DNA of 64,000 bases from Nocardioides humi (lineage in GTDB: Bacteria; Actinomycetota; Actinomycetes; Propionibacteriales; Nocardioidaceae). The notes beneath the pieces were generated by a model that saw only the letters and a program-made list of their open reading frames with translations, was not told the origin of the DNA and ran no database searches. Of this stretch, positions 52,945 to 64,000 are shown one piece after another. Position numbers and translations under genes: made by a program. Where the stretch lies: NCBI RefSeq assembly GCF_006494775.1, contig NZ_CP041146.1, positions 4,836,001-4,900,000 of the forward strand, given 5' to 3'. The first letter of the stretch is position 1. Every line of letters begins with the position of its first letter.

Positions 52945-53925
52945 GTGAGCGCGGGCCTGTTCGGCCTGCTCGACGACGTCGCCGCCATCGCCAAGATGGC
53001 CGCCGCCTCGATCGACGACGTCGGCGCCGCCGCCGGCCGGGCGACCACCAAGGCCGCCGGCGTGGTGATCGACGACACCGCGGTCACCCCGCAGTACGTC
53101 CACGGCGTCGCCGCCGAGCGCGAGCTCCCGATCGTCAAGCAGATCGCGATCGGCTCGATCCGCAACAAGCTGCTCATCATCCTGCCGGCCGCGCTGCTGC
53201 TCAGCGAGTTCCTCCCGGGTCTGCTGCCCGTCATCTTGATGATCGGCGGCACCTTCCTCGCCTACGAGGGCGCGCACAAGGTCTGGCACCTGCTCTCCGG
53301 CCACGACGACCACGACACCCCCGTCGCCGAGATCGGCCCCGAGGCGGAGCGGCAGATGGTCTCCGGCGCGATCCGGACCGACCTGATCCTCTCGGCCGAG
53401 ATCATGGTGATCGCCCTCGCCTCCGTCGAGGACGAGAGCTTCTGGGCGCGGCTGGCGATCCTGGTCGTCGTCGCGCTCGTGATCACCGTCGCGGTGTACG
53501 GCGTGGTCGCGCTCATCGTGAAGATGGACGACACCGGGCTCCTCCTGGCCCAGCGGTCCTCACGACTCGCCCAGCGGGTCGGCCGCGGCCTGGTCGCGGC
53601 CATGCCGCGGCTGCTGTCGGTGATCTCGATCGTCGGCACCGTCGCCATGCTCTGGGTCGGCGGCCACATCCTCCTCGTCAACGTGCACGAGGTCGGCTGG
53701 TGGGATGCGCCGTACGAAGGGGTGCACGGCATCGAGCACGACATCGAGCACGCCGTCCACGGCTTCCTCGGCAGCGCCCTGGCCTGGCTCGCCAACACCG
53801 GCATCTCGGCCGTGATCGGTCTGGTCGTCGGCGCGGTCGTCGTCGCGGTGATGAGGGTGCTGCCGTTCCCGGGCGACAAGGACCCGGTCGAGCAGGACGA
53901 CGACGGCGAGCCTGCCGCGCACTGA
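52945..53925 (+). CDS. DUF808 (YedI-type) membrane protein
   Basis: 326 residues from GTG 52945; another GTG lies upstream out of pattern with the family. Start SAGLFGLLDDVAAIAKMAAAS and ASIDDVGAAAGRATTKAAGVVIDD are the family signature, then VTPQYVHG, and five to six membrane helices. A histidine/glutamate-rich loop (HGIEHDIEHAVHG, about 266-278) lies before the last helices and may bind metal. The biochemical role of DUF808 proteins is unknown. Confidence 0.92.
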   Translation: MSAGLFGLLDDVAAIAKMAAASIDDVGAAAGRATTKAAGVVIDDTAVTPQYVHGVAAERELPIVKQIAIGSIRNKLLIILPAALLLSEFLPGLLPVILMIGGTFLAYEGAHKVWHLLSGHDDHDTPVAEIGPEAERQMVSGAIRTDLILSAEIMVIALASVEDESFWARLAILVVVALVITVAVYGVVALIVKMDDTGLLLAQRSSRLAQRVGRGLVAAMPRLLSVISIVGTVAMLWVGGHILLVNVHEVGWWDAPYEGVHGIEHDIEHAVHGFLGSALAWLANTGISAVIGLVVGAVVVAVMRVLPFPGDKDPVEQDDDGEPAAH

Positions 53926-53950
53926 CGCTCCGGCACGCCGACCCGTCCCG

Positions 53951-54361
53951 TCAGCCGCCGACGCAGTCCCCGGAGCCCGAGTAGCAGGGCACGTAGTCCG
54001 GGTTCGGCTGCGGCAGGTCGTCGTGGCGCAGCGCGTCCCCGTCGATCGCCGGCATCGCGAACGCCACCGCCGAGACCAGGCCGGCCAGCGCCACCACGGC
54101 GTGCCAGACGACCGCTCCGCGCGCCCGCCGGCGTACGGCCAGCACCAGGGTGGTCACGGCCGCCGCCGCCAGCACCGTCACGAGCACCCGGTAGGTGCGG
54201 ATCTCCTCCGGCCCGGGCACCGAGCACTCGCCGAACGCGCACAGGTGGGAGCCGAGGTAGAGCAACGGCAGGAACAGGGCGGTGCCGACGGCGGTCGCCG
54301 AGGCCAGCGCCTCGACGAGGGGACGGAGGAGGGCGGGGTGGTCGCGTTCGGTGACGGGCAC
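53951..54361 (-). CDS. Small hypothetical membrane protein
   Basis: 136 residues from GTG 54361; no strong ribosome site. Three hydrophobic helices (about 14-35, 50-70, 79-99) and a C-terminal tail with a CYSGSGDCVGG ending, so two cysteines may form a disulfide outside the cell. A CAFGECSVPG loop carries two more. I do not recognise a family. It lies just downstream of the broken HNH gene on the same strand. Confidence 0.6.
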   Translation of the reverse strand: MPVTERDHPALLRPLVEALASATAVGTALFLPLLYLGSHLCAFGECSVPGPEEIRTYRVLVTVLAAAAVTTLVLAVRRRARGAVVWHAVVALAGLVSAVAFAMPAIDGDALRHDDLPQPNPDYVPCYSGSGDCVGG

Positions 54362-54447
54362 GAGCGCAGGCTCGCGCGCCGGGCGGCTCCCTGCATGAGT
54401 ACCCGTCCCCAGATCCGGCAGGAGGCCGGCTGGGCCGGACGGGTGCT

Positions 54448-54662
54448 CTAGGCCGCATCGGACCTCCTCGACTCGGGGACGCGCGCGGCACACGGCCAGG
54501 CGTCGGGAGGGATGGGCCGGCCGACCTCGAGAGGGTGGGTGCCCCGGTGGTCGACGAGGAAGAGCAGGTCGTGGGGCGAGCGCCAGAGGTAGCTGCCGGG
54601 GGCGACGGTGAGATAGCGCCAGGCGGTGAAGGTCTTGGCGCGGTGGTGTCGCCGGCACAGCG
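54448..54662 (-). pseudogene. DUF222/HNH protein, 3' fragment cut off by the IS
   Basis: In the frame that continues the 5' fragment (56503-57679) the minus strand reads CRRHHRAKTFTAWRYL, then about 52 more residues to a TAG at 54448. These residues complete the HNH motif: the 5' part ends NLVPL and this part begins with Cys-Arg-Arg-His-His. The fragment includes one copy of the AGCG target duplication (54659-54662). Without the element the gene would be 462 codons long after repair of one missing base. Confidence 0.85.
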
Positions 54663-56502
54663 GAGGCTGTCGCGTGAATCGCGTGTCTCCCTCGCGGTTG
54701 TGGGGGAACGCGAAATACTTGGGTGTGGCTGTGAATGTGCGTTGTGGCGATGTCGATCAGTTGATGTTGATGCCTCCGTCGGTCAGGGACTGGTTGCCTG
54801 AGGATCATCTGGTGTTCTTCGTGCTCGACACGGTGGCTGAGCTCGATCTGAACGAGTTCTTTGCTGCGTATCGGGCCGACGGGCGTGGTGGTGCGGTCTA
54901 TGACCCGTCGATGATGCTCGCGGTGCTGCTCTACGCCTACGCGACGGGTGAGCGGTCCGCCCGGCGGGTCGAGCGGCGCTTGGTCGAGGACGTCGCGTTC
55001 CGGGTGCTGGCGGCCAACCAGCAGCCCGATCACGCCACCTTGGCCCGGTTCCGGGCCCGGCACCAGGACGCGATCGCCGGTCTGTTCGGCCAGGTCCTCG
55101 GCCTGTGCGTCAAGGCCGGAATGGTCGATGCCGGTGTGGTTGCGATCGATGGGACCAAGCTCGCCGCGAACGCATCGTTCTTCGCCAACCGTGAACATTC
55201 CGCTCTGGACGAGGAGCTCGCGGCGATCGCCGAGCTCACCGAAGCCGACGACACCCGGGCGGGGATCTCCCCGGAGGCTGCCGAACAGATCGCGAAGCAG
55301 ATCCTCGAAGAAGCCGCTGCTGTCGATGAGGCCGAGGACGCCGAGTATGGCGATGCTCGTGGCGGCGAGCTCCCCCCGGAGTGGGCCGGTGGGCGGGACC
55401 GCCGTGCCCGGATCCGTGCCGCGTTGGATGAGCTGGAGTCGCAGAAGGCGCGTGATTACGAGTCCCGGATGGCTGAGCGGGCGAAAAAGGAAGAAGCTTT
55501 GGGTCGCAAGCTGACCGGGCCGACACCGAAGAAGGACGCGGCGCGGCGGTCGAAGCCGCGACGGGCCAACACCACCGATCCGCACTCACGGATCATCGCC
55601 CAGGCCAGCAAGGGTGTGCTGCAGGGCTACAACGCCCAGGCCGCTGCGACGACCGGTCAGATCATCGTGGCTGCGGAGGCAACCGCGACGTCGAACGACC
55701 AGCCCCACTTCGTGCCGATGGCGGCCGCGGTCACCGAGAACCTCGCCGATGCCGGGCACGTCAACGAAGCCGGGACGACTACGACGTTGGTGGCCGATGC
55801 GGGCTACTGGACCGCTGCGAACGGCACCACCGACCTCAGCACACCTGATGGCGCCAGTGTCGAGGTGTTGATCGCGACGAAGAAGGCGTCGTGGCGCAAG
55901 GCGGCCAAGCCTGACGATGACCAGCTCGCGGTGCTGGCCAAGGTCAACCGCGGGGAGCTTTCGCAACGCAAGGCCGGAGCCATCCTCGGGGTCTCCTACA
56001 GCTGGGTGGGGAGCATGACGAAGCGGTACTTCGGCACCGAAGGTGAACGCATCACCCGATCTGCCGAGCCCGAACCCGCCGAGTGGATCCCCGTCATCGA
56101 ACGTGTCGATCGCAAGGAGATCTCCAAACGAGCCGCCAGCGTCGAGCTGATGGTCTCGGCCGCGCGAGTCAACACGATGCTCGCCCACATCCGTGGTGAA
56201 GCAGTCGATCCAGCCATCGCCCGCCAACAGATGGACGACAAACTCGCCGATCCCGACAACGCAGCGCTCTACGCCAAGAGATCAAGCAGCATCGAGCCCG
56301 TCTTCGGCAACATCAAGCACAACCTCGGGTTCCGACGATTCAGCCGACGCGGCCTGCCCGCCGTGCACAGCGAGTGGCGGCTGATGTGCACCGTCCACAA
56401 CCTGCTCAAGCTGCAACAGGCGGCCCTCGCCTGACAGGCCGACCGGGCACCACCCGGTCGACCCATCCGACAACGTCACCGACCGATTCACGCGACAGCC
56501 TC
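54663..56502 (+). mobile_element. IS1182-like insertion sequence, 1840 bp
   Basis: Perfect 18-bp terminal inverted repeats GAGGCTGTCGCGTGAATC at 54663-54680 and, inverted, 56485-56502. The flanks carry a 4-bp target duplication AGCG (54659-54662 and 56503-56506). Removing the element plus one AGCG restores an uninterrupted HNH reading frame. One transposase gene fills it. Ends, duplication and transposase are all intact, so the copy looks recent and probably mobile. Confidence 0.93.
54725..56434 (+). CDS. IS1182-family DDE transposase
   Basis: 569 residues from GTG 54725, the first suitable start inside the element. N-terminal DUF772 domain: PPSVRDWLPEDHLVFFVLD, YDPSMMLAVLLYAYATGERS, DHATLARFRARH. 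Catalytic core: first Asp in VAIDGTKLAANAS, second in LVADAGYW, Glu in SSIEPVFGNIKHNLGFRRF. A helix-turn-helix-like insertion (SQRKAGAILGVSYSWVGSMT, about 417-436) lies between the second Asp and the Glu. The frame is open throughout, in contrast to the broken genes around it. GC3 bias is lower than in the host genes. Confidence 0.92.
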   Translation: MAVNVRCGDVDQLMLMPPSVRDWLPEDHLVFFVLDTVAELDLNEFFAAYRADGRGGAVYDPSMMLAVLLYAYATGERSARRVERRLVEDVAFRVLAANQQPDHATLARFRARHQDAIAGLFGQVLGLCVKAGMVDAGVVAIDGTKLAANASFFANREHSALDEELAAIAELTEADDTRAGISPEAAEQIAKQILEEAAAVDEAEDAEYGDARGGELPPEWAGGRDRRARIRAALDELESQKARDYESRMAERAKKEEALGRKLTGPTPKKDAARRSKPRRANTTDPHSRIIAQASKGVLQGYNAQAAATTGQIIVAAEATATSNDQPHFVPMAAAVTENLADAGHVNEAGTTTTLVADAGYWTAANGTTDLSTPDGASVEVLIATKKASWRKAAKPDDDQLAVLAKVNRGELSQRKAGAILGVSYSWVGSMTKRYFGTEGERITRSAEPEPAEWIPVIERVDRKEISKRAASVELMVSAARVNTMLAHIRGEAVDPAIARQQMDDKLADPDNAALYAKRSSSIEPVFGNIKHNLGFRRFSRRGLPAVHSEWRLMCTVHNLLKLQQAALA

Positions 56503-57679
56503 AGCGGCACCAGGTTGCAGGGGCAGGTGGGGCCGCCGTCGCGGTGGGGGACCCCATGGTCGAGGTCGCAGCGGGTGGCCCTGGTGGTGCAGCGCGGGAA
56601 GCGGCAGGCGTGGTCGCGCAGCTCGACCCGGGAGCGGAGCCGGTCGGGGACCTCGTAGGAGTCGATCGGGACGTGGTCGGCGAGGTCGACCACCGGCCGG
56701 ACGACGACGGAGGTGCCGGGTACGCCGAGCCACTCGCGGACCTGCGCGGGACTGAGCGGGCAGGCGCCCTCCTCCCAGCGGGCCACCGGGTTGTCGGCGT
56801 CGGCGGTCAGGTGGAGGTTGAGCACGACCTTGCGTCCCGGCGCCCGGGCCGCTCGCGCGCCGCCGTCCGGAGCGTCGGCGCAGCCCTCGAGGTCGAGGGT
56901 GAGGTCCTGGCGGGCGATCTCGCCGACCGCGATCGAGCGGCGTACGTCGAGCGGCTGGGCGTCGCCGAGCCGGCCCCGCAGGGCGGCGCGGCGTCGTACG
57001 GCCTCCTCGAGATCGTGGCCGTCGGCGGCGTCGAGGACGCCGTGGACCTCGACCAGGCCGTCGGCGTCGGGCCGCTCGACGCCCATCCGCCGCCGCGCGG
57101 CGGCCTTCGTGCGTCTGGCCTCGGCCGCGACCGGGTCGTGCCGGGTCACGGCCTCGTCGACGAGCCGCTCGATCTGGGCCCAGGTGCAGGCGGTCACGGC
57201 CCGGAGCTGCCGGTCGACGAAGTCCGCGGCGCCGGCGTTGAGGGGCGGGTGAGATCGGCGATGCGCTCGGCGCGCCACGGGGCGAGCCGGCCGCGGGTGA
57301 CGGCGGCGTAGACCCGAGGCAGTCGCCAGGCGCACTCGACGACCCGGCCGACGAAGGCGCGTCCGCCCTGGGCGGAGCGGTCGAGGACGGAGACGAGCTC
57401 CATGAGGTGGTGGTCGCTGATCAGCGGGGCGCCGTCGCCGGCGATCGGGACGCCGGTGTCGATCACGCCGTCGGTGAGCGTGGCGGCGCCCTCGGGGGTC
57501 GTGACGACATGGCGCTCGGCCCAGGCCACGACGGCGACCCACTCCGCGACGACGAGGGCCGCGCGGCTGCGGGCGCCGCTGCGGATGGTCCGGAGCAGGT
57601 CGGCCGGGTCGTGCTGGTCGAAGAGGCGGGCGGGAGCGGCAGGAGAGCTCGCGAGGGGAGCGATGGTGGAAGTGGTCAT
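56503..57679 (-). pseudogene. DUF222/HNH protein, 5' part, interrupted by IS and frameshifted
   Basis: Begins at ATG 57679. The DUF222 domain starts in one frame ([15 protein letters not shown] to ERIADLTRP) and continues one frame back (LNAGAADFVDRQL onwards); the break is at CCCC on the coding strand (plus 57242-57245) where a fifth C would fit. It ends at the IS within NLVPL of the HNH motif, after CRFPRCTTRATRCDLDHGVPH. Proteins of this 13E12-like family occur in several copies in actinobacteria; their role is unsettled. The IS insertion disables it even if the frameshift is an error. Confidence 0.88.
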
Positions 57680-57977
57680 GGGGTCACCTCACCAGCGGGG
57701 TCCGACGGACGGCGGTCGGTGCGGGATGGCCTGTGGACAAGGGGTGGGGAAGGGCGGCTGTGGAGAGACGAGGGACATCCGCGGTGATTCCGCGGGATCG
57801 GGCGGCCGTCGCCGGCGGCGTGGCGAGAGGCGTCGGCGGCAGCCTGCCGCCCGACCTGCGCCGAAGACACGCTCGGCCGGTTCAACTTGTAGGGTGGTCC
57901 GTGTCATGCGCGGGAGATCCCGACGATGCGCAGATGCGCCGCAGGACGCCACCACTCGGACGTTTCGAGGATCATTC

Positions 57978-59420
<1,443 letters not shown>

Positions 59421-59433
59421 CCAGTACGTCGCA

Positions 59434-59464
59434 GGGGCCCGGCACCGCGGTGGTGCCGGGCCCC
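59434..59464 (+). terminator. Terminator after sahH
   Basis: GGGGCCCGGCACC (59434-59446) pairs perfectly with 59452-59464 over a 5-base loop, followed by TTGG. It lies 13 bases after the sahH stop and just before the mtrA promoter. Confidence 0.82.
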
Positions 59465-59480
59465 TTGGCGTGCTCCCGCC

Positions 59481-59486
59481 TAGGAT
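59481..59486 (+). promoter_or_regulatory. -10 element of leaderless mtrA
   Basis: TAGGAT ends 7 bases before ATG 59494, directly behind the sahH terminator. No ribosome site is seen. Confidence 0.5.
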
Positions 59487-59493
59487 TGCGGTC

Positions 59494-60204
59494 ATGACCC
59501 CGCCGACCAGCGCGCCGACGTACCCCACCAAGGGCCGCGTCCTCGTCGTCGACGACGACGCGCCGCTGGCGGAGATGCTCGGGATCGTGCTGGGGCAGGA
59601 GGGCTTCGAGAGCCGCGTCTGCCCGCGCGGCGACCAGGCGCTGGCGGCGTTCCGCGACTACCGGCCCGACCTGGTGCTGCTCGACCTGATGCTGCCGGGC
59701 AGGGACGGCATCGACGTGTGCAAGGAGATCCGGGCGGAGTCCGGGGTGCCGATCGTGATGCTGACGGCGAAGGGCGACACCGTCGACGTGGTGGTGGGCC
59801 TGGAGTCGGGTGCGGACGACTACGTCGTCAAGCCGTTCAAGCCCAAGGAGCTGGTCGCCCGGATCCGGGCGCGGGTACGACGGACCGAGTCCGTGCCGCA
59901 GGAGACGCTCACCATCCGCGACGTCGAGATCGACGTGGCCGGCCACGCGGTCACCCGGGGCGGCGAGGAGGTCTCCCTGACGCCGCTCGAGTTCGACCTG
60001 CTGCTGTGCCTGGCCCGCAAGCCCGGGCAGGTGTTCACCCGCCAGGTGCTGCTGGAGGAGGTCTGGGGCTACCAGCACGCCGCGGACACCCGCCTGGTCA
60101 ACGTCCACGTGCAGCGCCTGCGGTCCAAGGTCGAGCACGATCCGGAGCACCCCGAGATCGTGCTGACGGTGCGCGGTGTCGGCTACAAGGCCGGCTCCGC
60201 CTAG
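59494..60204 (+). CDS. mtrA: Two-component response regulator MtrA
   Basis: 236 residues from ATG 59494. Receiver domain with acidic pocket D20-D22, phosphate acceptor D64 (LLDLMLPG), and K113 (DDYVVKPFKPKEL). C-terminal OmpR winged helix: EVSLTPLEFDLLLCLARKPG, RQVLLEEVWGYQ, VNVHVQRLRSKVE and TVRGVGYK. MtrA controls wall turnover and cell division genes in actinobacteria. The order mtrA-mtrB-lpqB is fixed across the phylum. mtrB starts inside its 3' end (29-base overlap). Confidence 0.97.
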   Translation: MTPPTSAPTYPTKGRVLVVDDDAPLAEMLGIVLGQEGFESRVCPRGDQALAAFRDYRPDLVLLDLMLPGRDGIDVCKEIRAESGVPIVMLTAKGDTVDVVVGLESGADDYVVKPFKPKELVARIRARVRRTESVPQETLTIRDVEIDVAGHAVTRGGEEVSLTPLEFDLLLCLARKPGQVFTRQVLLEEVWGYQHAADTRLVNVHVQRLRSKVEHDPEHPEIVLTVRGVGYKAGSA

Positions 60205-61925
60205 GCCCGCGGCGGCCGGGCTCGGCCGCCGCGGACTCGACGGCCTGCGCCGGTGCTGGGGGTGGCTGGCGCCCCGGCTGCGCCGCGCGCTGACCTTCTG
60301 GCGCCGCTCGATCCAGGCCCGGGTCGTGGTCAGCACCGTCGTGCTCTCCGCCGTGGTCGTCAGCGGGGTGGGCTGGATCCTGCTCCAGCAGACCCGCGAC
60401 GGGCTGCTGCGGCACCGTGCCGACGTCGTCCTCGGCGAGGTGGACGCGGAGGTCGCCGACGCGCGGAACCGCCTCGAGGCGGCGTCGGGCCGCGACGTGA
60501 ACCCCAGCCGGCAGCAGCGCGACCTGGTGGACCCGATCATCGAGCGCGGGGACAGCCGGGGGTACGCCGTCGTGCTGGCCGGACCCGAGGGGAGGACCCG
60601 CCGCTGCGCACCGGCGGCGGCGAGTACACCAGCGGACTCGACCTGGTCAGCGTGCCGACGTCGCTGGAGGAGCACTTCGACGGCCCCAGCCGCGCGACCG
60701 CGTGGACCTACACCGAGATCGTGCGGGTCAGCGGCGCTGGGGGCGAAACCCGCACGAGCCGCGAGCCCGGGATCGTGGTCGGCTCGCAGGTCCAGCTGCC
60801 GTCGGACGGCAAGACGTACACGCTCTACTTCCTGTTCCCGCTCTCGGAGGAGCAGGAGACGCTCGGTCTGGTCACCCGCGCGCTGCTGACCGCGGCCGGC
60901 CTGCTCCTGGCCCTCGTGGCCGGCCTGACCTGGCTGGTGACGCGGCAGGTCGTCACGCCGATCCGGATGGCCCGGCGGGTCGCCGAGCGGCTCGCGGCCG
61001 GTCGCCTGCAGGAGCGGCTGCAGGTCGCCGGCGAGGACGACATCGCCCGGCTGGCGTACTCCTTCAACCAGATGGCCACCAGCCTCCAGCGGCAGATCCG
61101 CCAGCTGGAGGAGCTGAGCTGGGTGCAGCGCCGGTTCGTCTCCGACGTCTCCCACGAGCTGCGCACGCCGCTGACGACGGTCCGGATGGCCTCCGACGTC
61201 CTCCACGACGCGCGCGAGAGCTTCGACCCCGCCACCGCCCGCTCCGCCGAGCTCATGCAGGCCGAGCTCGACCGGTTCGAGAACCTGCTCGTCGACCTGC
61301 TGGAGATCAGCCGCTTCGACGCCGGCGCCGCCGTGCTCTCCACCGAGAACGTCAACCTCGGCGACCTGGTACGCCGAGTGGTCGACGCCGCGCGCCCGCT
61401 GGCCGACCAGCGGGGGATCCGGGTCGCCGTCGAGGATCCCGAGGAGCCGGTGCGGGCCGACGTCGACGTCCGCCGGGTCGAGCGGATCCTGCGCAACCTG
61501 GTCACCAACGCGATCGACCACGCGCTCGCCGACGACCCGACCGAGGAGGTGCTGGTGCGCCTGGCCTCCGACGAGGAGTCGGCCGCGATCACCGTCCGCG
61601 ACCACGGCGTGGGACTGGCGCCGGGGAGGCGTCGATGGTGTTCAACCGGTTCTGGCGCTCCGACCCGGCCCGCACCCGCACCAGCGGCGGCACCGGCCTC
61701 GGGCTGGCGATCGCCCAGGAGGACGCCCACCTGCACGGCGGCTGGCTGCAGGCGTGGGGGCGCACCGGGCAGGGCGCGCAGTTCCGGCTCACGGTGCCCC
61801 GGCACGCCGGCGGGACGCTCCGGCACAGCCCGCTGCCGCTCGTGCCCGAGGACGCCATGTCGAGCGACGCCGCGGTCGTGGTCGGCCCCGCGGGCGTCGT
61901 ACCGAGGCCGGAGGAGGGGCGATGA
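60176..61925 (+). CDS. mtrB: Sensor histidine kinase MtrB, two apparent frameshifts
   Basis: About 583 residues if two bases are restored; GTG 60176 lies within mtrA. Two membrane helices (about 43-65 and 235-260) bracket an extracellular sensor. HAMP follows, then the phospho-histidine box [15 protein letters not shown] and the ATPase N box [13 protein letters not shown]. Frame breaks: GGGG at 60589-60592 (a fifth G gives [13 protein letters not shown]) and GGGG at 61623-61626 (a fifth G gives [14 protein letters not shown] and then the G boxes [12 protein letters not shown]). MtrB is important in this phylum, so two real mutations are unlikely. Confidence 0.93.
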
Positions 61926-63694
61926 ATCACCCCACGAAGCTCCACGCGGGGACCCCGATGAGCCGGCGGATCATCGGCTGCCTGGTGGCCGCGCTCGCCC
62001 TCTCCGGGTGCGTCGCGCTGCCGACCTCCGGCCCGGTCGTGCAGAGCAGCGGCACCGACCGCAGCGACACCCGCCGCGCCAGCGACATCGACGCCCGGCC
62101 GCCGGTCGCCGGCGCGTCCCGCACCGAGGTCGTGGCCGGCTTCCTCGACGCGATGACGGCGTGGCCGGTGCAGACGAGCGTGGCCAAGCAGTACCTCACC
62201 GACCAGGCCGCCGTCGGCTGGGACCCGGAGCAGGAGACGGTCATCTACAGCGACTCGCTGCCCGTGCGCGAGAGCGGCGGGACCGTCTCGGTCCAGCTGA
62301 CCGCGGCCGATCGGCTCGACGCCGTCGGTGCCTGGCAGGGCGCGATGGCCGCCGACGAGCTGACCCTGGACTTCCGGGTGACCGTGGAGGACGGGGAGTA
62401 CCGGATCGTCGACCCGCCGGACGCGCTCGTCGTGCCCGCGTCGTGGTTCCGGCAGCGCTACCGCCAGGTCTCGCTCTACTACTTCGACCCGGTCGGGCAG
62501 ATCCTGGTGCCGGAGCCCGTGTTCGTCCCCGAGGGCGACCAGCTCGCGACCAGCCTCGTCTCCGGCCTGCTGGCCGGGCCGCCCACGCTGGCCCGCGGGG
62601 TGGTCCACTCCTTCCTGCCGCCCGGCCTCAGCGTCGGCCTGTCGGTGCCGGTCAGCGAGGCGGGCATCGCCGACATCGCGCTCGTGGGGGAGGCCCAGAC
62701 GATCCGGCCGGAGCAGGCCGAGCTGATGCTCGCCCAGCTGGCGTGGACGCTGCGCCAGGATCCCACGGTGACCGCCCTGCGGGTGAGCATCGACGGCACG
62801 GAGCTGCCGCTCCCGGGCGGCGCGTCGCAGTACTCCGTCGACGCGGCCGCCGCCTTCGGTCCCGCCGGCCCCGGCTCCGGGCGGCTGCTGTACGGCATCA
62901 GCCAGGGACGCCTGGTCACCGGCAGCGCCGATGACGACCTCGTCCCCGTCACGGGGGCGTTCGGCGAGGAGGGGGCGGGCCTGGGCGCGGTGGCGGTCCG
63001 GCCCGACAACGAGCGGGTCGCGGCGGTCGATCTCGACGGCAGCCGGGTCCGGCTGGCCACGGTACGCCGGTCGGAGGCCCAGCCCGCGCCGCGGACCCTC
63101 CTCGAGGAGGGCCAGTACGCCCGGCCGTCCTGGGACAACGCCGAGCGGCTCTGGGTGCTCGAGCGCCGCTCGGGCGGAGCGGTGGTGTGGCTGGTCGAGG
63201 GCGACCGCCCCGCGCGGACCGTCCGCGTCCCCGGCATCACCGGCACCCGGGCGCGCGCGCTCATCGTCAGCCGCGACGGCACCCGGCTGATCGGCGTCGT
63301 CCGCACCGCCGCCGGCGACACCCTCGTCGGCGCGCGGGTCATGATCGGCGGCCGCGGCCAGGTGCTGCGGGTGCGCCGGCCGCTCGTCGTCCGCGCGCCC
63401 GAGGGCAGCAGCATCGCCGACCTCACCTGGACCAGCCCGATCCGGATCGGGCTGCTCACCGCGACCGCTCCCGGCAAGCTCTACGAGGTCGACGTCGTCG
63501 CCGCCGACGGCGCCACGGTGGGCGTCGACGTGCTCTCCACGATCGTCACCGGCAAGGTCCTCGGGCTCGCCGGCTCGCCGGTCCAGGACGCCCCGATGTT
63601 CGCCGTGTACGCCGACCGGTACGTCGACCTGGTCCGCCAGCAGAAGTACGACGCCGGGCCGGCGGGGCTGAGCCAGCTCGACTACGCGGGCTGA
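61922..63694 (+). CDS. lpqB: Lipoprotein LpqB, MtrAB accessory protein
   Basis: 590 residues, ATG overlapping the mtrB stop (ATGA). Lipoprotein signal with lipobox LSGC (cysteine about 30). GerMN domains follow ([27 protein letters not shown] start and [16 protein letters not shown]) with a C-terminal beta-propeller ([34 protein letters not shown]). LpqB is an extracytoplasmic partner that modulates MtrB. Length is normal and the frame is intact. Confidence 0.95.
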   Translation: MNHPTKLHAGTPMSRRIIGCLVAALALSGCVALPTSGPVVQSSGTDRSDTRRASDIDARPPVAGASRTEVVAGFLDAMTAWPVQTSVAKQYLTDQAAVGWDPEQETVIYSDSLPVRESGGTVSVQLTAADRLDAVGAWQGAMAADELTLDFRVTVEDGEYRIVDPPDALVVPASWFRQRYRQVSLYYFDPVGQILVPEPVFVPEGDQLATSLVSGLLAGPPTLARGVVHSFLPPGLSVGLSVPVSEAGIADIALVGEAQTIRPEQAELMLAQLAWTLRQDPTVTALRVSIDGTELPLPGGASQYSVDAAAAFGPAGPGSGRLLYGISQGRLVTGSADDDLVPVTGAFGEEGAGLGAVAVRPDNERVAAVDLDGSRVRLATVRRSEAQPAPRTLLEEGQYARPSWDNAERLWVLERRSGGAVVWLVEGDRPARTVRVPGITGTRARALIVSRDGTRLIGVVRTAAGDTLVGARVMIGGRGQVLRVRRPLVVRAPEGSSIADLTWTSPIRIGLLTATAPGKLYEVDVVAADGATVGVDVLSTIVTGKVLGLAGSPVQDAPMFAVYADRYVDLVRQQKYDAGPAGLSQLDYAG

Positions 63695-63767
63695 CCGTCC
63701 GGCGCCCTTCCCCGGCGGCGTGGTGTCGCCGCCCCGGCCGATGCTCGAACTGGCTACGGTCAACCCG

Positions 63768-64000
63768 ATGACCGACTATCTGCCACCCCGGGGGGTCCTC
63801 GCACGAGCCGCGGCGCTGACCGCGCCCGTGGTCGTGGGTACGGCGCTCGCGTGGCTGCTCGGGGCGGGATCGCGCTGCTAGGGGCCGTGGTGGGGGTGGT
63901 CGCGGCAGCGCCCGTGGCGGTGGTCGCACTGTCCTGGGGGACCCGTGCGGCGGTGGTCGGCTCGGCGGGCGTCGCGGCGGGTCTGGGGGCGCTGTCCGCC
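63768..64000 (+). CDS. Membrane protein, 3' end outside window, apparent frameshift
   Basis: ATG 63768 (another in-frame ATG at 63741). The start MTDYLPPRGVLARAA leads into a hydrophobic region, but the frame meets a stop at 63880. Adding one G to GGG at 63866-63868 continues the hydrophobic sequence (GIALLGAVVGVVAAAPVAV...) to the window edge without a stop. So it is probably a multi-pass membrane protein with a missing base. The family is not recognisable from this part. Confidence 0.6.

Noticed and set aside
57680..57977. SAH or SAM riboswitch upstream of sahH
   Set aside because: I looked for the conserved SAH-aptamer core and SAM-type pairing and saw neither. A covariance-model search would decide.

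Overview
The window is chromosomal DNA of a very GC-rich actinobacterium. The house-keeping gene order matches the Mycobacterium tuberculosis block running from birA (Rv3279c) to lpqB (Rv3244c): birA, PH protein, purK, purE, fadE25, LCP and TIGR03089 proteins, mannose-1-phosphate guanylyltransferase, F420 genes, whiB2, DUF3499, phosphomannomutase, SIS protein, sahH, mtrA, mtrB, lpqB. Sortase-anchored proteins, a DUF222/HNH protein, DUF3105 and DUF5719 proteins and the general style suggest Nocardioidaceae (Nocardioides-like). That assignment is inference.

Layout. 1-8.1 kb: a secreted protein cut by the window edge, then birA, PH protein, class III cyclase, orphan winged helix, purK, purE, CoA-binding protein, TetR and acyl-CoA dehydrogenase. 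8.3-10.4 kb: two LPNTG surface proteins flanking a class E-type sortase. 10.6-20.4 kb: GH6-like lipoprotein, DUF1059, enoyl-CoA hydratase, two LCP proteins, thioesterase, LysR, PLP lyase, a 144-bp tandem repeat, an IMPase and two unknown genes. 20.5-28.3 kb: a galactofuran-type glycan cluster (two GT2 enzymes, PAP2 protein, glf, glfT2, wzm, wzt). 28.7-44 kb: peptidoglycan amidase, TIGR03089, manC, DUF3105, F420 genes, whiB2, a large membrane glycosyltransferase, DUF5719, DUF3499, manB and SIS protein.

44.0-51.8 kb is an accessory operon where mycobacteria carry manA. A divergent IclR regulator faces a very short coupled leader ORF and then ssuC-ssuB-ssuA-ssuD, a DszB-like sulfinate desulfinase, a DszC/SfnB-like flavin monooxygenase and a flavin reductase, ending in a strong hairpin. 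The genes together look like uptake and stepwise oxidative/hydrolytic desulfurisation of an organosulfur compound. This mix of ssu and dsz-type genes is the most interesting system in the window.

51.8-64 kb: acyltransferase 3, DUF808, a small membrane protein, and an HNH gene split by an IS1182-like element with perfect 18-bp ends and a 4-bp target duplication. Then come sahH and the mtrA-mtrB-lpqB operon, and a membrane gene cut by the right edge.

Two global signals stand out. First, eight genes contain nine single-base losses, each in or beside a short G or C run, which points to systematic sequence errors rather than real pseudogenes. Second, at least twelve genes have a TAnnnT-type -10 element 6-8 bases before their start codon, which implies leaderless transcription.
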